A stretch of 64,000 bases of DNA from Bradyrhizobium aeschynomenes (GTDB taxonomy: Bacteria > Pseudomonadota > Alphaproteobacteria > Rhizobiales > Xanthobacteraceae): positions 1-64,000 of the forward strand of contig NZ_JABFDM010000019.1 of NCBI RefSeq assembly GCF_013178945.1, written 5' to 3'. Position numbers and translations under genes: made by a program. The notes below the pieces were generated by a model. The model saw only the letters and a program-made list of their open reading frames with translations, did not search any database and was not told where the DNA came from. Shown here one piece after another: positions 53,903 through 62,883 of the stretch (its first letter is position 1; each line of letters begins with the position of its first letter).

Positions 53903-54646
53903 TCAGTGGCCCGGATGGATAGCATCGTTGAGATAGATGCAGGTGAGGATCGTGAAGACGTAGGCCTGAAGGAACGCGACCATCAGCTCGAGGCCGGTCA
54001 GGGCGACCGTGAGACCGAGCGGCAGCAACGCGCCGACCTTGCCGACGAAACCGAGCGCGCCGAGCATGGTCACGAAGCTCGCGAACACCTTCAGCGTCAC
54101 GTGGCCGGCCAGCATGTTGGCGAACAGACGGACGCTGTGCGAGATCGGGCGGGAGAAGAAGGAGATGATTTCGATCACGACGACCAGCGGCAGGATCACC
54201 ACGGGAATGCCGGACGGCACGAACAGCTTAAAGAACTTCAGGCCGTTCTTATAGAAGCCGTAGATGATGACCGTCAGAAACACCAGCAGCGCCAACGCGA
54301 AGGTGACGATGATGTGGCTGGCGACGGTGAAGGTGTAGGGAATGATGCCGACGATGTTCGAGACGAAGATGAACATGAACAGCGAGAACACCAGCGGGAA
54401 GAACGTCATGCCGTGCGAGCCGGCGCTGGTTCTGATGGTGTTTGCGACGAACTCGTAGGACAGCTCGACGACCGACTGGAACCGGCCCGGCACGAGCGCG
54501 CGCCCGGCGGCCATCATCATCACGGCGATCAGCACGACCGCGAGCAGCATGTACGCGGACGAATTGGTGAAGACGATCTCCTGATTGCCGATGTGGCCGA
54601 TCGTGAAGATCTTGTTGAGCTGGAATTGATGGATCGGATCGATCAT
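53903..54646 (-). CDS. atpB: ATP synthase Fo subunit a
   Basis: A 247-residue stator channel subunit with five to six helices. The essential arginine lies in [20 protein letters not shown] (about 158-177). The N-terminus reads [20 protein letters not shown]. Works with the c ring to turn proton flow into rotation. Thirty-eight bases before atpE and 88 bases after atpI. Confidence 0.95.
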   Translation of the reverse strand: MIDPIHQFQLNKIFTIGHIGNQEIVFTNSSAYMLLAVVLIAVMMMAAGRALVPGRFQSVVELSYEFVANTIRTSAGSHGMTFFPLVFSLFMFIFVSNIVGIIPYTFTVASHIIVTFALALLVFLTVIIYGFYKNGLKFFKLFVPSGIPVVILPLVVVIEIISFFSRPISHSVRLFANMLAGHVTLKVFASFVTMLGALGFVGKVGALLPLGLTVALTGLELMVAFLQAYVFTILTCIYLNDAIHPGH

Positions 54647-54734
54647 CCGCGTGGCGTCTCAGTTGTTCACCGGCCACGCCGGCGCTTTGCAATTCACTCG
54701 TGGGCCTTCAGAGTCGGGGTCTCTCGCGCAGATC

Positions 54735-55127
54735 TCACTGGCGGGGCCTGTCGGGAGCTATGCCTGCAGATCTCACCACGTTCAACACGCCGGCTGCGAA
54801 GCCGAGCAAGAAAAACACGATGAATCCAAAGGGCGATGTCGACAGCAAGCGGTCGAAGCCCCAGCCAAGCAACGCACCGACGAGAACACCGGCGATCAAC
54901 TCGGAGGACAGTCGCAGGCCACGCGCCATGGCCGAAGCCCGGGCTGCAGTGTCACCGCCGCCGTTTCCAGGTTGATCAGCCCCGATCTTTCGGCCGTCGC
55001 GAAATTCGGACAACCGTTGGTCGAGACTTCCGAGCCTTGCGGAAAGCGCGGCCTCATCAGGCGACTTGTCGCGATCCCCGTGTCCGCTGCTCCCGTTCGT
55101 GCCATCCGCCATGTGCTTGTCCGCCAT
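54735..55127 (-). CDS. atpI: AtpI-type Fo operon protein (AtpZ/AtpI)
   Basis: A 130-residue protein. The first 75 residues are polar (Gly/Asp/Ser/Lys-rich) and the rest has two helices (LIAGVLVGALLGWGFDRLLS and FGFIVFFLLGFAAGVLNVVR). The family helps to assemble the c ring or handle magnesium. It leads the Fo operon, so its promoter must lie within 55128-55250 on the minus strand. Confidence 0.87.
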   Translation of the reverse strand: MADKHMADGTNGSSGHGDRDKSPDEAALSARLGSLDQRLSEFRDGRKIGADQPGNGGGDTAARASAMARGLRLSSELIAGVLVGALLGWGFDRLLSTSPFGFIVFFLLGFAAGVLNVVRSAGIAPDRPRQ

Positions 55128-55618
55128 GTGTGGAGACCCGATCCGTTGCCGCGAGTGTCAGGAAATAGCGCCCCATCGCCCTTTAAAGCCGCGCGGACCA
55201 TACTGACCGCATCCCCCCAAGTCAAGATTGCGTGTTGAACTGTTAGATGCCTGATTCTGCTCGTTTTCTCGGCTTTTTCGTCAGATCGGTCACGCGTGTC
55301 ACCGCGCCGCATCAACAGTGTTCTGTGCAGCTGCGATCTGTTGTCTCGCCGCGCCGGGATGGATCCCGCGCCAGCGGTTCCAGCGGGCACCATGCGCCCG
55401 CCGGGACGTCGCGGCGGAAGACGGCTAGGCGGCGGTCCGACGGTGATCGGGCGGCCGTCGCGTTGAAATCCGGCGGCGTCGCTCCTACGTCGAGAATGCC
55501 GGTGTTCGCTGTGGCAGGTCATCGCACCGGACGGAACGTCATGGCGACGACACAATGGAGGCGTGCATGACGGCGGTTTTCGGATGCGCTTCGCGGCGCC
55601 TTGGAGGCTGAGCCAGCC
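55128..55618. other. Divergent promoter gap before the Fo operon
   Basis: About 490 bp between atpI and the exported protein gene. It carries a hairpin (GCGCCGGGAT / ATCCCGCGC, near 55353-55373), but no gene with protein-like sequence in either direction. Confidence 0.45.
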
Positions 55619-56185
55619 ATGAATCCCATGCAGTCGTACGGGCCGCCCCTCATTGCGCTTCTCGCCTTTGGCTGCCTGGGCGGGCCGGTCCTGGCGGAGG
55701 ACACCGCGTCCGATGCCGACAAGGGCCGCTACACGATGACGACGACGCCTGACGGTGTGATCCGGCTCGACACCCGCACCGGTTCGGTCTCGACCTGCAG
55801 CAATAGTGCCGGCTCCGGCTGGGCCTGCTATGCGATCCCCGACGAGCGGGCCGCGCTGGATGCCGAGATCGGGCGCCTGCAGGACGAGAATGAGAAGCTC
55901 AAGGTCCAGCTCGCCTCGCGCGATCACAGCGTCACCGGCAAGATCGACGAGCCGCTGCCGAAGGACCAGGCGCTGCCGAAATCCGACCAGCTGAAGAAGG
56001 CCGAGCCGAAGTCCGGCGAATCCAGGCCTGGAGAATCCAAGTCCGCCGACGGCACGCGCAAGCTCGAAATTCCGTTGCCCAGCGACCAGGACATGGATCG
56101 CATGATGGGTTTCCTCGAGCAGGCTTGGCGGCGGCTGCTCGACATGGCGGGCCGGGTTCAGAAGGACGTGTCGGGCAAGATCTGA
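55619..56185 (+). CDS. Exported coiled-coil protein of unknown function
   Basis: A 188-residue protein. A signal peptide (LIALLAFGCLGGPVLA, about 9-24) is followed by a small conserved part (RYTMTTTPDGVIRLDTRTGS, VSTCSNSAGSGWACYAIPDE with a Cys pair), a short coiled coil (ALDAEIGRLQDENEKLKVQL), a Lys/Glu/Ser/Pro-rich linker and an amphipathic C-terminal helix (DRMMGFLEQAWRRLLDMAGR). Similar proteins occur in rhizobia, unnamed. It lies 24 bp before yjbQ and is probably co-transcribed with it. Confidence 0.78.
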   Translation: MNPMQSYGPPLIALLAFGCLGGPVLAEDTASDADKGRYTMTTTPDGVIRLDTRTGSVSTCSNSAGSGWACYAIPDERAALDAEIGRLQDENEKLKVQLASRDHSVTGKIDEPLPKDQALPKSDQLKKAEPKSGESRPGESKSADGTRKLEIPLPSDQDMDRMMGFLEQAWRRLLDMAGRVQKDVSGKI

Positions 56186-56209
56186 GGCTGCGGCGAGGAG
56201 GCGACGCGC

Positions 56210-56677
56210 ATGTCTGCACGAGCGATGTCGCGCACGGCGCCCGTGGTTGTCGCGATCGACACGGTCGTGACGTCGGTTCTGACGGTGCACACCTCCGGCC
56301 GCGGCTTCACCGATCTGACGCGCGAGGTCGAGGCGCTGCTGCGCGAGATCGGCGCAAGAGACGGTGCGGTGACCGCCTTCATTCGCCACACCTCGGCCTC
56401 GCTGACGATTCAGGAGAATGCCGATCCGACCGTGCTGCGCGATCTCGCCACGGCGCTGGCGCGGCTGGCGCCGGAGGATGCCGGCTGGGTGCATGACACC
56501 GAAGGACCCGACGACATGCCGGCTCACATCAAGACGATGCTGAGTTCGATCTCGCTGCAGGTTCCCGTTCATGGCGGCCGGATGATGCTCGGCACCTGGC
56601 AGGCGATCTATCTGATCGAGCATCGCGCGCGTCCGCATCGGCGTGAGGTGGTGCTGCAGTTCATCGGCGCGGTCTGA
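56210..56677 (+). CDS. yjbQ: YjbQ family protein (UPF0047)
   Basis: A 155-residue beta-barrel protein of the UPF0047 family. Marks are GFTDLTREVEALLREIGARD, FIRHTSASLTIQENADPTVL (His pair near 60), DDMPAHIKTMLSSISLQVPV and MMLGTWQAIYLIEHRARPHR (His near 138). Family members have weak thiamine-phosphate-synthase activity in vitro; the true role is unsettled. A second Met at residue 6 could be the start. 24 bp behind the exported protein. Confidence 0.9.
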   Translation: MSARAMSRTAPVVVAIDTVVTSVLTVHTSGRGFTDLTREVEALLREIGARDGAVTAFIRHTSASLTIQENADPTVLRDLATALARLAPEDAGWVHDTEGPDDMPAHIKTMLSSISLQVPVHGGRMMLGTWQAIYLIEHRARPHRREVVLQFIGAV

Positions 56678-56710
56678 CCTCAAACGACAAAACTCGCAGC
56701 TTGAAACGCG

Positions 56711-56740
56711 GAACGGCCGCGGACTGATCCGCGGCCGTTC
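56711..56740. terminator. Hairpin between convergent yjbQ and symporter genes
   Basis: GAACGGCCGCGGA-CTGA-TCCGCGGCCGTTC is a perfect 13-bp stem with a four-base loop. No T run follows on either side, but its place between two convergent stops suggests it ends both transcripts. Confidence 0.65.
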
Positions 56741-56784
56741 GTCGTTGGATGTGATGCGAGCCGGGACGCCGCTCGCTCTCAGGA

Positions 56785-58449
56785 TCAATTGGCCTGGATG
56801 TCGACGTCCTTGGTCTCCGGCAGGAACAGGAAGCCGACCACCGCCGTGATCACCGCGAACGTGATCGGGTACCACAGGCCGGCATAGATATCGCCGGTCG
56901 AGGCCACGATTGCGAAGGCGGTGGCCGGCAGCAGGCCGCCGAACCAGCCGTTGCCGATATGGTAGGGCAGCGACATCGAGGTGTAGCGGATCTTGGTCGG
57001 GAACAGCTCGACCAGCATTGCGGCGATCGGGCCGTAAACCATGGTGACGAAGATCACCAGGATCAGCAGCAGGCCGATGATGGCGGCCACCTGCGGACGG
57101 AAGATGTCGAACGGATGCGCCATCTTCACGATCGACGGGTTGCCCGCCTTCGGATAGCCGGCCTCGCCGATCGCGGCCGTCAGGGCCGGGTTGCTGGTCT
57201 TGGCGTCGGTGTAAGGCACTTCCTTGCCATTGAAGGTGACCTTCACCCCGGAGCCGGCCGGGCCAGGAACGGTCGAGTACTTGACCGAGGACTGGGCCAG
57301 GAAGGCACGGGCCGTGTCGCAAGGCGCGGTGAAGACGCGGGTGCCGACCGGGTTGAACAGGTCGCCGCAGCCGGCGGGATCGGCCACCACTTCCACCTTC
57401 GTCGCCTCGATCGCCTTCTCCAGCGCCGGGTTGGCGTTGGTGGTGATCATCTTGAAGATCGGGAAGAAGGTCAGCGCCGCGATCAGACAGCCGCCCATGA
57501 TGATCGGCTTGCGGCCGATCTTGTCCGAGAGGATGCCGAACACGATGAAGAAGCCGGTGCCGAGCAGCAGCGACCAGGCGATCAGCAGGTTGGCGGTGTA
57601 GCCGTCGACCTTCAGAATCGATTGCAGGAAGAACAGCGCGTAGAACTGGCCGGTGTACCAGACCACGCCCTGGCCCATGGTCGCACCGATCAGCGCGAGC
57701 AGCACGATCTTGCCGTTGCCCCAGTTCGCGAACGCTTCCGTCAGCGGCGCCTTCGAGCTCTTGCCCTCGTCCTTCATCTTCTGGAAGACCGGCGACTCAT
57801 TCAGGCGCAGACGGATCCAGACGGAGATGCCGAGCAGCAGCACGGACACCAGGAACGGCACGCGCCAGCCCCATTTGGCGAAGTCTTCCTCGCCGATAAT
57901 CGAGCGCGTTGCCAGGATCACCAGCAGCGACAGGAACAGGCCCATCGTCGCGGTGGTCTGAATGAAGGAGGTGTAATAGCCGCGCTTGCCCATCGGGGCA
58001 TGCTCGGCGACATAGGTCGCGGCGCCGCCATACTCACCGCCGAGCGCGAGGCCCTGCAGCAGGCGAAGGCCGATCAGGATCACCGGCGCGGCGAAGCCGA
58101 TCGTCGCGGCGTTCGGCAGGATGCCGACGATGAAGGTCGACAGACCCATGATCAGGATCGTGACCAGGAAGGTGTATTTGCGGCCGACGATGTCGCCGAT
58201 GCGGCCGAACACGATCGCGCCGAACGGGCGGACCAGGAAGCCCGCGGCAAAGGCGAGCAGGGCGAAAATGTCGCGGGTGGCCGGCGGATAGGCCGAGAAG
58301 AACTGGGCGCCGATGATCGAGGCCAGCGACCCGTAGAGATAGAAATCGTACCACTCGAAGACAGTGCCGAGAGAAGAGGCCAGAATGACGAAGCGTTCGT
58401 CCTTCGTCATGCCTCCCGATCTCGCTTGCGTGGCTACCATTGTCGACAT
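56785..58449 (-). CDS. MFS metabolite:H+ symporter (ProP/ShiA/KgtP-like)
   Basis: A 554-residue inner-membrane transporter with 12 helices of the MHS branch of the major facilitator superfamily. Marks are SLGTVFEWYDFYLYGSLAS (about 24-42), AFAAGFLVRPFGAIVFGRIG and DIVGRKYTFLVTILIMG (loop 2-3 signature), and the later DKIGRKPIIMGG. It is longer than the usual 430-450 because of a soluble insert of about 115 residues (about 335-450, starting MITTNANPALEKAIEAT) between helices in the second half. The start is ATG at 58449; a second ATG two codons upstream sits too close to the GGGGAG. Probably takes up an organic acid or osmolyte. Confidence 0.87.
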   Translation of the reverse strand: MSTMVATQARSGGMTKDERFVILASSLGTVFEWYDFYLYGSLASIIGAQFFSAYPPATRDIFALLAFAAGFLVRPFGAIVFGRIGDIVGRKYTFLVTILIMGLSTFIVGILPNAATIGFAAPVILIGLRLLQGLALGGEYGGAATYVAEHAPMGKRGYYTSFIQTTATMGLFLSLLVILATRSIIGEEDFAKWGWRVPFLVSVLLLGISVWIRLRLNESPVFQKMKDEGKSSKAPLTEAFANWGNGKIVLLALIGATMGQGVVWYTGQFYALFFLQSILKVDGYTANLLIAWSLLLGTGFFIVFGILSDKIGRKPIIMGGCLIAALTFFPIFKMITTNANPALEKAIEATKVEVVADPAGCGDLFNPVGTRVFTAPCDTARAFLAQSSVKYSTVPGPAGSGVKVTFNGKEVPYTDAKTSNPALTAAIGEAGYPKAGNPSIVKMAHPFDIFRPQVAAIIGLLLILVIFVTMVYGPIAAMLVELFPTKIRYTSMSLPYHIGNGWFGGLLPATAFAIVASTGDIYAGLWYPITFAVITAVVGFLFLPETKDVDIQAN

Positions 58450-58809
58450 CGGCATTCGCTCCCCAAGATTGTTGCTGTGATGGTTTCGCCTCCGCATGCC
58501 GGACTTGGACGGCGCAGATCGCGGAGACCTTGGCGCCTAAGTAACATTGCAGTGAAACTCGGCCCAATACGACTTTCGGCCCTGACCGGCTGCCGCACAC
58601 AGGACAGTTGCGGACATTGCGGCGGATCAAGTTCGGTCAGCGGGCGCAGGGCTATTGATGTTGCGTTGCACAAGGCGTGGATTAACCGCCTTCCCCGCAA
58701 GTGGAATTGCATGCTTGCATGCAACCAGTCGCCGGGCGAGTATTTCCGCAAAAGCAGGCTGCGTGCGAAGCGAGCGCGCGGCCGGTGTCGCAAGGTCAAG
58801 TCAGAACGT
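58450..58809. other. Divergent promoter gap between symporter and response regulator
   Basis: 360 bp with no convincing gene. GGGGAG on the minus strand at about 58459-58464 is the symporter ribosome site. The rest holds both promoters; I see no clear palindrome. Confidence 0.5.
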
Positions 58810-59484
58810 ATGGCGGCTGCCAACACCCATCTCGTCATTGCCGATGATCATCCGCTGTTTCGGAACGCGCTGCGGCAGGCGGTCGCGAGCGTGCTCACCG
58901 AGGCCGTGGTCGACGAGGCCGGCTCGTTCGAGGACCTCACGGCGCTCCTGGAGAAAGACTCCGACGTCGATCTGGTGCTGCTCGACCTCACCATGCCCGG
59001 CATCTCCGGCTTCTCCGGGCTGATCTATCTGCGCGCGCAATATCCGGCGATCCCGGTGGTGATCGTGTCGGCCAGTGACGACGGCGCGACGATCCGCCGC
59101 TCGCTCGATTTCGGCGCCTCCGGCTTCATCCCGAAGCGGTTCGGCGTGGATGTCTTGCGCGACGCCATCATGAAGGTGATGGACGGTGAGGTCTGGGTTC
59201 CGGCGGACACTGATTTGGCGGCCGGCGCCGATCCGGAGATGACGAAGCTGCGCGACCGGCTGGTCACGCTGACGCCGCAGCAGGTCCGGGTGCTGATGAT
59301 GCTGTCGCAGGGGCTGCTCAACAAGCAGATCGCCTACGAGCTCGGCGTCTCCGAGGCGACCATCAAGGCGCACGTCTCGGCCATCCTGCAGAAGCTCGGG
59401 GTGGAGAGCCGGACACAGGCCGTGATCGCGGCGGCGAAGATCGCGGGCTCGGCGTGGCGCCAGGATATTCCGACGGGGAAATGA
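58810..59484 (+). CDS. LuxR/NarL-type response regulator
   Basis: A 224-residue two-component regulator. The receiver domain has the acid pair in LVIADDHPLFRNAL (about 8-21), the phosphoryl-accepting Asp in DLVLLDLTMPGISG (about 58), a Ser/Thr position in VVIVSASDDG and the lysine in FIPKRFG (about 108). The DNA-binding helix-turn-helix reads LTPQQVRVLMMLSQGLLNKQ then IAYELGVSEATIKAHVSAIL (about 150-190). No sensor kinase lies next to it. Similar rhizobial orphans control motility or polysaccharide, but no target can be named. Confidence 0.92.
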   Translation: MAAANTHLVIADDHPLFRNALRQAVASVLTEAVVDEAGSFEDLTALLEKDSDVDLVLLDLTMPGISGFSGLIYLRAQYPAIPVVIVSASDDGATIRRSLDFGASGFIPKRFGVDVLRDAIMKVMDGEVWVPADTDLAAGADPEMTKLRDRLVTLTPQQVRVLMMLSQGLLNKQIAYELGVSEATIKAHVSAILQKLGVESRTQAVIAAAKIAGSAWRQDIPTGK

Positions 59485-59676
59485 CGGACTCTGCGTACGC
59501 ACTGCGCCAGCCTTGGCGCAGAGCCTCACCGTAAGCGCGCTGCTCACCGTCCATGTGGCGCTCCGGCCTTGGAGCCGGACTGTCGTCCGCCTCTCGATAT
59601 CTGTTCTTCTCGATCTCTGTCCGTTGATGATCGCGTTCGAACCAGCCTAACCTCCGCACCGCTGCGCGATGCAGTG

Positions 59677-59831
59677 CCCTCGCCCCTTGTGGGAGAGGGC
59701 AGCGCCGGCCGATCCGCAGGCTCGGTCGGGTGAGGGGTTCTCTCCGCGAGCGCAACCCTTTGAGGCAGACCCCTCACCCGACCGAGGTCGTTGCGCTGCC
59801 GTCCATGCCCTCTCCCACAAGGGGCGAGGGC
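59677..59831. repeat. Large nested hairpin repeat (type C)
   Basis: Outer arms CCCTCGCCCCTTGTGGGAG then AGGGC and the inverse CTCCCACAAGGGGCGAGGG; inner arms TCGGTCGGGTGAGGGG and CCCCTCACCCGACCGA. The outer core is like the arms of the element inside the ligase gene. Confidence 0.85.
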
Positions 59832-60073
59832 GCAGTCATGACCATCGTGCCCGCAGCGAGATTGATTCGTTTTCTGCTTCTCCATGGGGACGCGGCTCAT
59901 GGTCGATGTGCAGCTCCGGCTTCGGAGTCGCCTCCTCACAGTGAGGAGCGCCTTCTTCGGCGCGTCTCGAAACACGAGGCCACCAGACACTTTTGATCCA
60001 TCGCGACACACCTTCGCAGTCTCGCGGCGCATGTTGCGTCCGAGTCTTGCTGATCAATCGCCCTCTCCGAAAT

Positions 60074-60422
60074 CAGAGGGCGCAGGGAAGGCCGGGCGCT
60101 GGCCGCGCCCGTGGCCCGCCTGCAGAAAAAAAGCAGGCGGCAGTCACCACAGGTCTGGCCGAACACACCCGGCCTTCCCTGCGCGATGGTTCTACGGCTG
60201 CTCCGCGCTCTCCCCGGGGACCGGCGTTCTTGCCCCCGTCATCCGCAACATCGTCGCTACGGACTTGGCATCAGCACCGGGATGCCAGGACCACACGGCT
60301 TGACCGTGCGCGCCGGATCGTTCGTCCGCGAGCATAAGCCCGCTGCGACCCGACGCGCCCACCGCATCCCGCACCCCACGTTCGTGACGATCGCGAAGCG
60401 CCCCTCATGGCGGGCACGGGAC
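60074..60422 (+). repeat. Long dispersed repeat, copy 2
   Basis: Starts CAGAGGGCGCAGGGAAGGCC, passes ACCCGGCCTTCCCTGCGCG and CCAGGACCACACGGCTTGAC, and ends near GTTCGTGACGATCGCGAAGC. It corresponds, block by block and in the same order, to the minus-strand repeat at 47252-47585. Bounds approximate. Confidence 0.7.
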
Positions 60423-60835
60423 GACTCAGGGGATAGCATAATTTCGGGGAAAAAGAAATAAGATTCGGTGTGCCTTGTGAATTCACGGATCTGAATGCCT
60501 CTTGGAGAGGATCGGTATTGCGAGGGCTCTACGGGCGAGCCAACGCGCGTGGTTGTTGTTGGTGCTGGATCTGTGTGGCGTGCTCCGGCGAAACGCAATG
60601 GCGCGGATGATGGAGTGCTGATCGACGGGGCGGGCGCGGGCTCGGGAGACAGGCAGGCGGTCGTACAAGAGGAGTACTGACCGACGCCGATCGGCCAGGT
60701 ACTCAACTGGATGTGAAAACATCAGCAGCGTTGCGGTCTGTGTCGGGTTTTCCAGGTTTGATCGGTGGGGGATTGCGGAGTAATGCGTTTGATCGCGTCA
60801 GTAGTGTTGGCGCGTGGGGTAGAGAGCGGGACGAT

Positions 60836-62878
60836 ATGCATTCACCAGTGGAGACGCACCACGCCAGGGACTCCATTCATGGAGCCCTCTATCGGCCAGA
60901 CATAGACGGATTGAGAGCGGTCGCCGTCGTCTCCGTTGTCGCCTTCCACGCCTTCCCCAACACGCTCCGAAGCGGCTTTGTCGGCGTCGACATCTTCTTC
61001 GTGATTTCGGGTTTCCTCATCACGTCGATTATTCTCGGCGGGATGCAAGGTGGCACATTCAGCTTCCAGACATTTTACGCCAGGCGTATCAAACGGATCT
61101 TTCCGGCGCTTGCGCTCGTGCTGGCCGGATCGGTGCTGGCCGGAGCGCTGCTGCTGCTGCCCGACGATTTTCGTCTGCTCGGAAAGCACGTGGCCGCTGG
61201 CGCGGGCTTCGTTTCCAACTTTGCTCTCTGGCAGGAAGCCAACTATTTCGACGTCGCGGCGGACACGAAGATCCTGCTGCATCTCTGGTCGCTCGGCATC
61301 GAAGAGCAGTTCTATCTGCTATGGCCGGCCCTCATCTGGATTGCCTGGCGGCTGCGCCTCAACTTGTTCACGGTCTTCGTCGCAGTGTTTGCAGCTTCGT
61401 TGTTCTACAGCATCAAGGCGACGCCCTCCAACCCGGCCGCCGCATTCTATTCTCCCGCAGCCCGCTTCTGGGAGCTGTCAGCGGGCAGCATCCTGGCCTA
61501 TCTCGCGTTTTCGACACCGCGGGCGGCGGCCTGGATCGAAAATGGCATCGCGACCGTCCTGGCGTCCGTTCTCTTCGAACGCGGCGCGGTGGACGAGAAA
61601 AAGATCTATCGCGACTTCGTTTCAGTCGTGGCCATCGCGCTGATCGCTGCCTCGGTCCTCATGATCACGCGCCGACAAGAGTTCCCAGGCTGGTGGGCGC
61701 TCATGCCGGTCGCCGGGAGCTATCTGGCCATCCTTGCCGGGCCCGGAGCCTTACTCAACCGCGTGCTTCTCTCAAATCCGGTCATGGTGTGGATCGGTTT
61801 GATCAGCTATCCATTGTATTTGTGGCACTGGCCGCTGCTGACTTTCGCGCGCATCCACTATGGAGCCTCGCCGGCCCCGCAAGCCGTCCTGGCGTTCCTG
61901 GTCGCTGCTTCCGTCGGGCTCGCGTGGGCGACCTATCAGTTCGTCGAGAAGCCCATCCGGTTTGGCGCGCGGCGCGTCTGGGCGGTGCCCGGGCTCGCAA
62001 TGGCGATGATCGCCATTGGCGGATGTGGACTCCTCGTTTTCGAGATGCAGGGCCTTCCGGGCCGGCTCAACGATGAGAACAAGCGTGAATATGCGGCCTA
62101 TTTTTATGGCGGGTCGCCGCTGATCCAGGCTGAGGCCCAGGATATCATGCAGAACCGTTGCAACTTTTATGCTTGGGACAGTCCGGTCCCCACGCTGGCG
62201 CCAAGAAAGGCCATCGATCCCAGCTGCTACATGCGGCATTCCGATAAGAGCGTGCTCATTCTCGGAGATTCCAATGCTGCGGACCTGTATTACGGGCTCA
62301 ATGAAGTTCTGCCGAAAGATGTCTCGGTGCTGCTGATTCACAGCTCGGGCTGCCAGGTCAGTCCGATCATCCAGCACATCGTTGAAACTCATCACTGTAA
62401 CATGGCGAACCATTTTGCATTGCGTCGGATTGAAGCCGATCCGCCCGATGTTCTGCTGCTTTCATCGAACAACTCCTTCGACATCGAGTACATCCGGAAG
62501 TTTTCCATGATGGTGAAGGGGTATGGCGTCAAGAAAGTGCTCGTGCTCGGACAGCGCCCACACTGGAAGCGCTTCCTGCACAAAATCATTCTGGACGAGT
62601 ATTGGAAGTCGACCCCGCGGTACATACCGGGTCACCTCGATGAGGAGTTGATGTCGTTCACACAGAAGTTTCAATCGCAGCTGAAGCGCGACGAGCCCTT
62701 CGACTTCGTAGACGAGATGCAACCGTTCTGCAGCGCGGAGGGGTGTCTTACGTTCCTCGGAGATAACCGCCGCGAAGGGCTGATCACGGCTGATACGGTT
62801 CACCTCCGCCCATTCGCCTCTGTCTGGTTGGCTCGCCGGCAGCTGGCCCCCCTGATTTTAAGGTCTTTGGGCAACTAG
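60836..62878 (+). CDS. Acyltransferase 3 / SGNH two-domain membrane protein (OafA/YrhL-like)
   Basis: A 680-residue O-acyltransferase for surface glycans. Residues about 15-390 are the ten-helix acyltransferase-3 domain: RPDIDGLRAVAVVSVVAFHA (with the R-x10-H motif), FFVISGFLITSIILGG and YARRIKRIFPALALVLAGSV. After one more helix (about 410) an SGNH domain follows: block I SVLILGDSNAADLYY (about 472-486; catalytic Ser), and the closing Asp-x-x-His in ITADTVHLRPF near the C-terminus. The start at 60836 gives a normal N-terminus; the frame is open 41 codons earlier without family sequence. It is not near glycan genes here and ends five bases from the stop of the convergent gene. Confidence 0.9.
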   Translation: MHSPVETHHARDSIHGALYRPDIDGLRAVAVVSVVAFHAFPNTLRSGFVGVDIFFVISGFLITSIILGGMQGGTFSFQTFYARRIKRIFPALALVLAGSVLAGALLLLPDDFRLLGKHVAAGAGFVSNFALWQEANYFDVAADTKILLHLWSLGIEEQFYLLWPALIWIAWRLRLNLFTVFVAVFAASLFYSIKATPSNPAAAFYSPAARFWELSAGSILAYLAFSTPRAAAWIENGIATVLASVLFERGAVDEKKIYRDFVSVVAIALIAASVLMITRRQEFPGWWALMPVAGSYLAILAGPGALLNRVLLSNPVMVWIGLISYPLYLWHWPLLTFARIHYGASPAPQAVLAFLVAASVGLAWATYQFVEKPIRFGARRVWAVPGLAMAMIAIGGCGLLVFEMQGLPGRLNDENKREYAAYFYGGSPLIQAEAQDIMQNRCNFYAWDSPVPTLAPRKAIDPSCYMRHSDKSVLILGDSNAADLYYGLNEVLPKDVSVLLIHSSGCQVSPIIQHIVETHHCNMANHFALRRIEADPPDVLLLSSNNSFDIEYIRKFSMMVKGYGVKKVLVLGQRPHWKRFLHKIILDEYWKSTPRYIPGHLDEELMSFTQKFQSQLKRDEPFDFVDEMQPFCSAEGCLTFLGDNRREGLITADTVHLRPFASVWLARRQLAPLILRSLGN

Positions 62879-62883
62879 GGCCG

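Larger units (their letters stand above)
59485..60835. other. Repeat-filled gap
   Basis: 1.35 kb without a convincing gene. It holds a small hairpin behind the response regulator (CTGCGCCA-GCCT-TGGCGCAG, 59502-59521), a type C repeat (59677-59831), a long dispersed repeat copy (60074-60422) and the acyltransferase promoter region (60430-60835), which is lower in GC. Arg/Ser-rich frames within are taken as spurious. Confidence 0.55.

Noticed and set aside
55340-55420. Possible tRNA-like fold
   Set aside because: GC-rich stems can be drawn, but there is no proper T-loop GGTTCGA-type sequence, anticodon arm or acceptor pairing.
59936-60166. 76-residue minus-strand protein in the repeat gap
   Set aside because: Arg- and Cys-rich frame over repeat DNA; no ribosome site and no homology I recognise.
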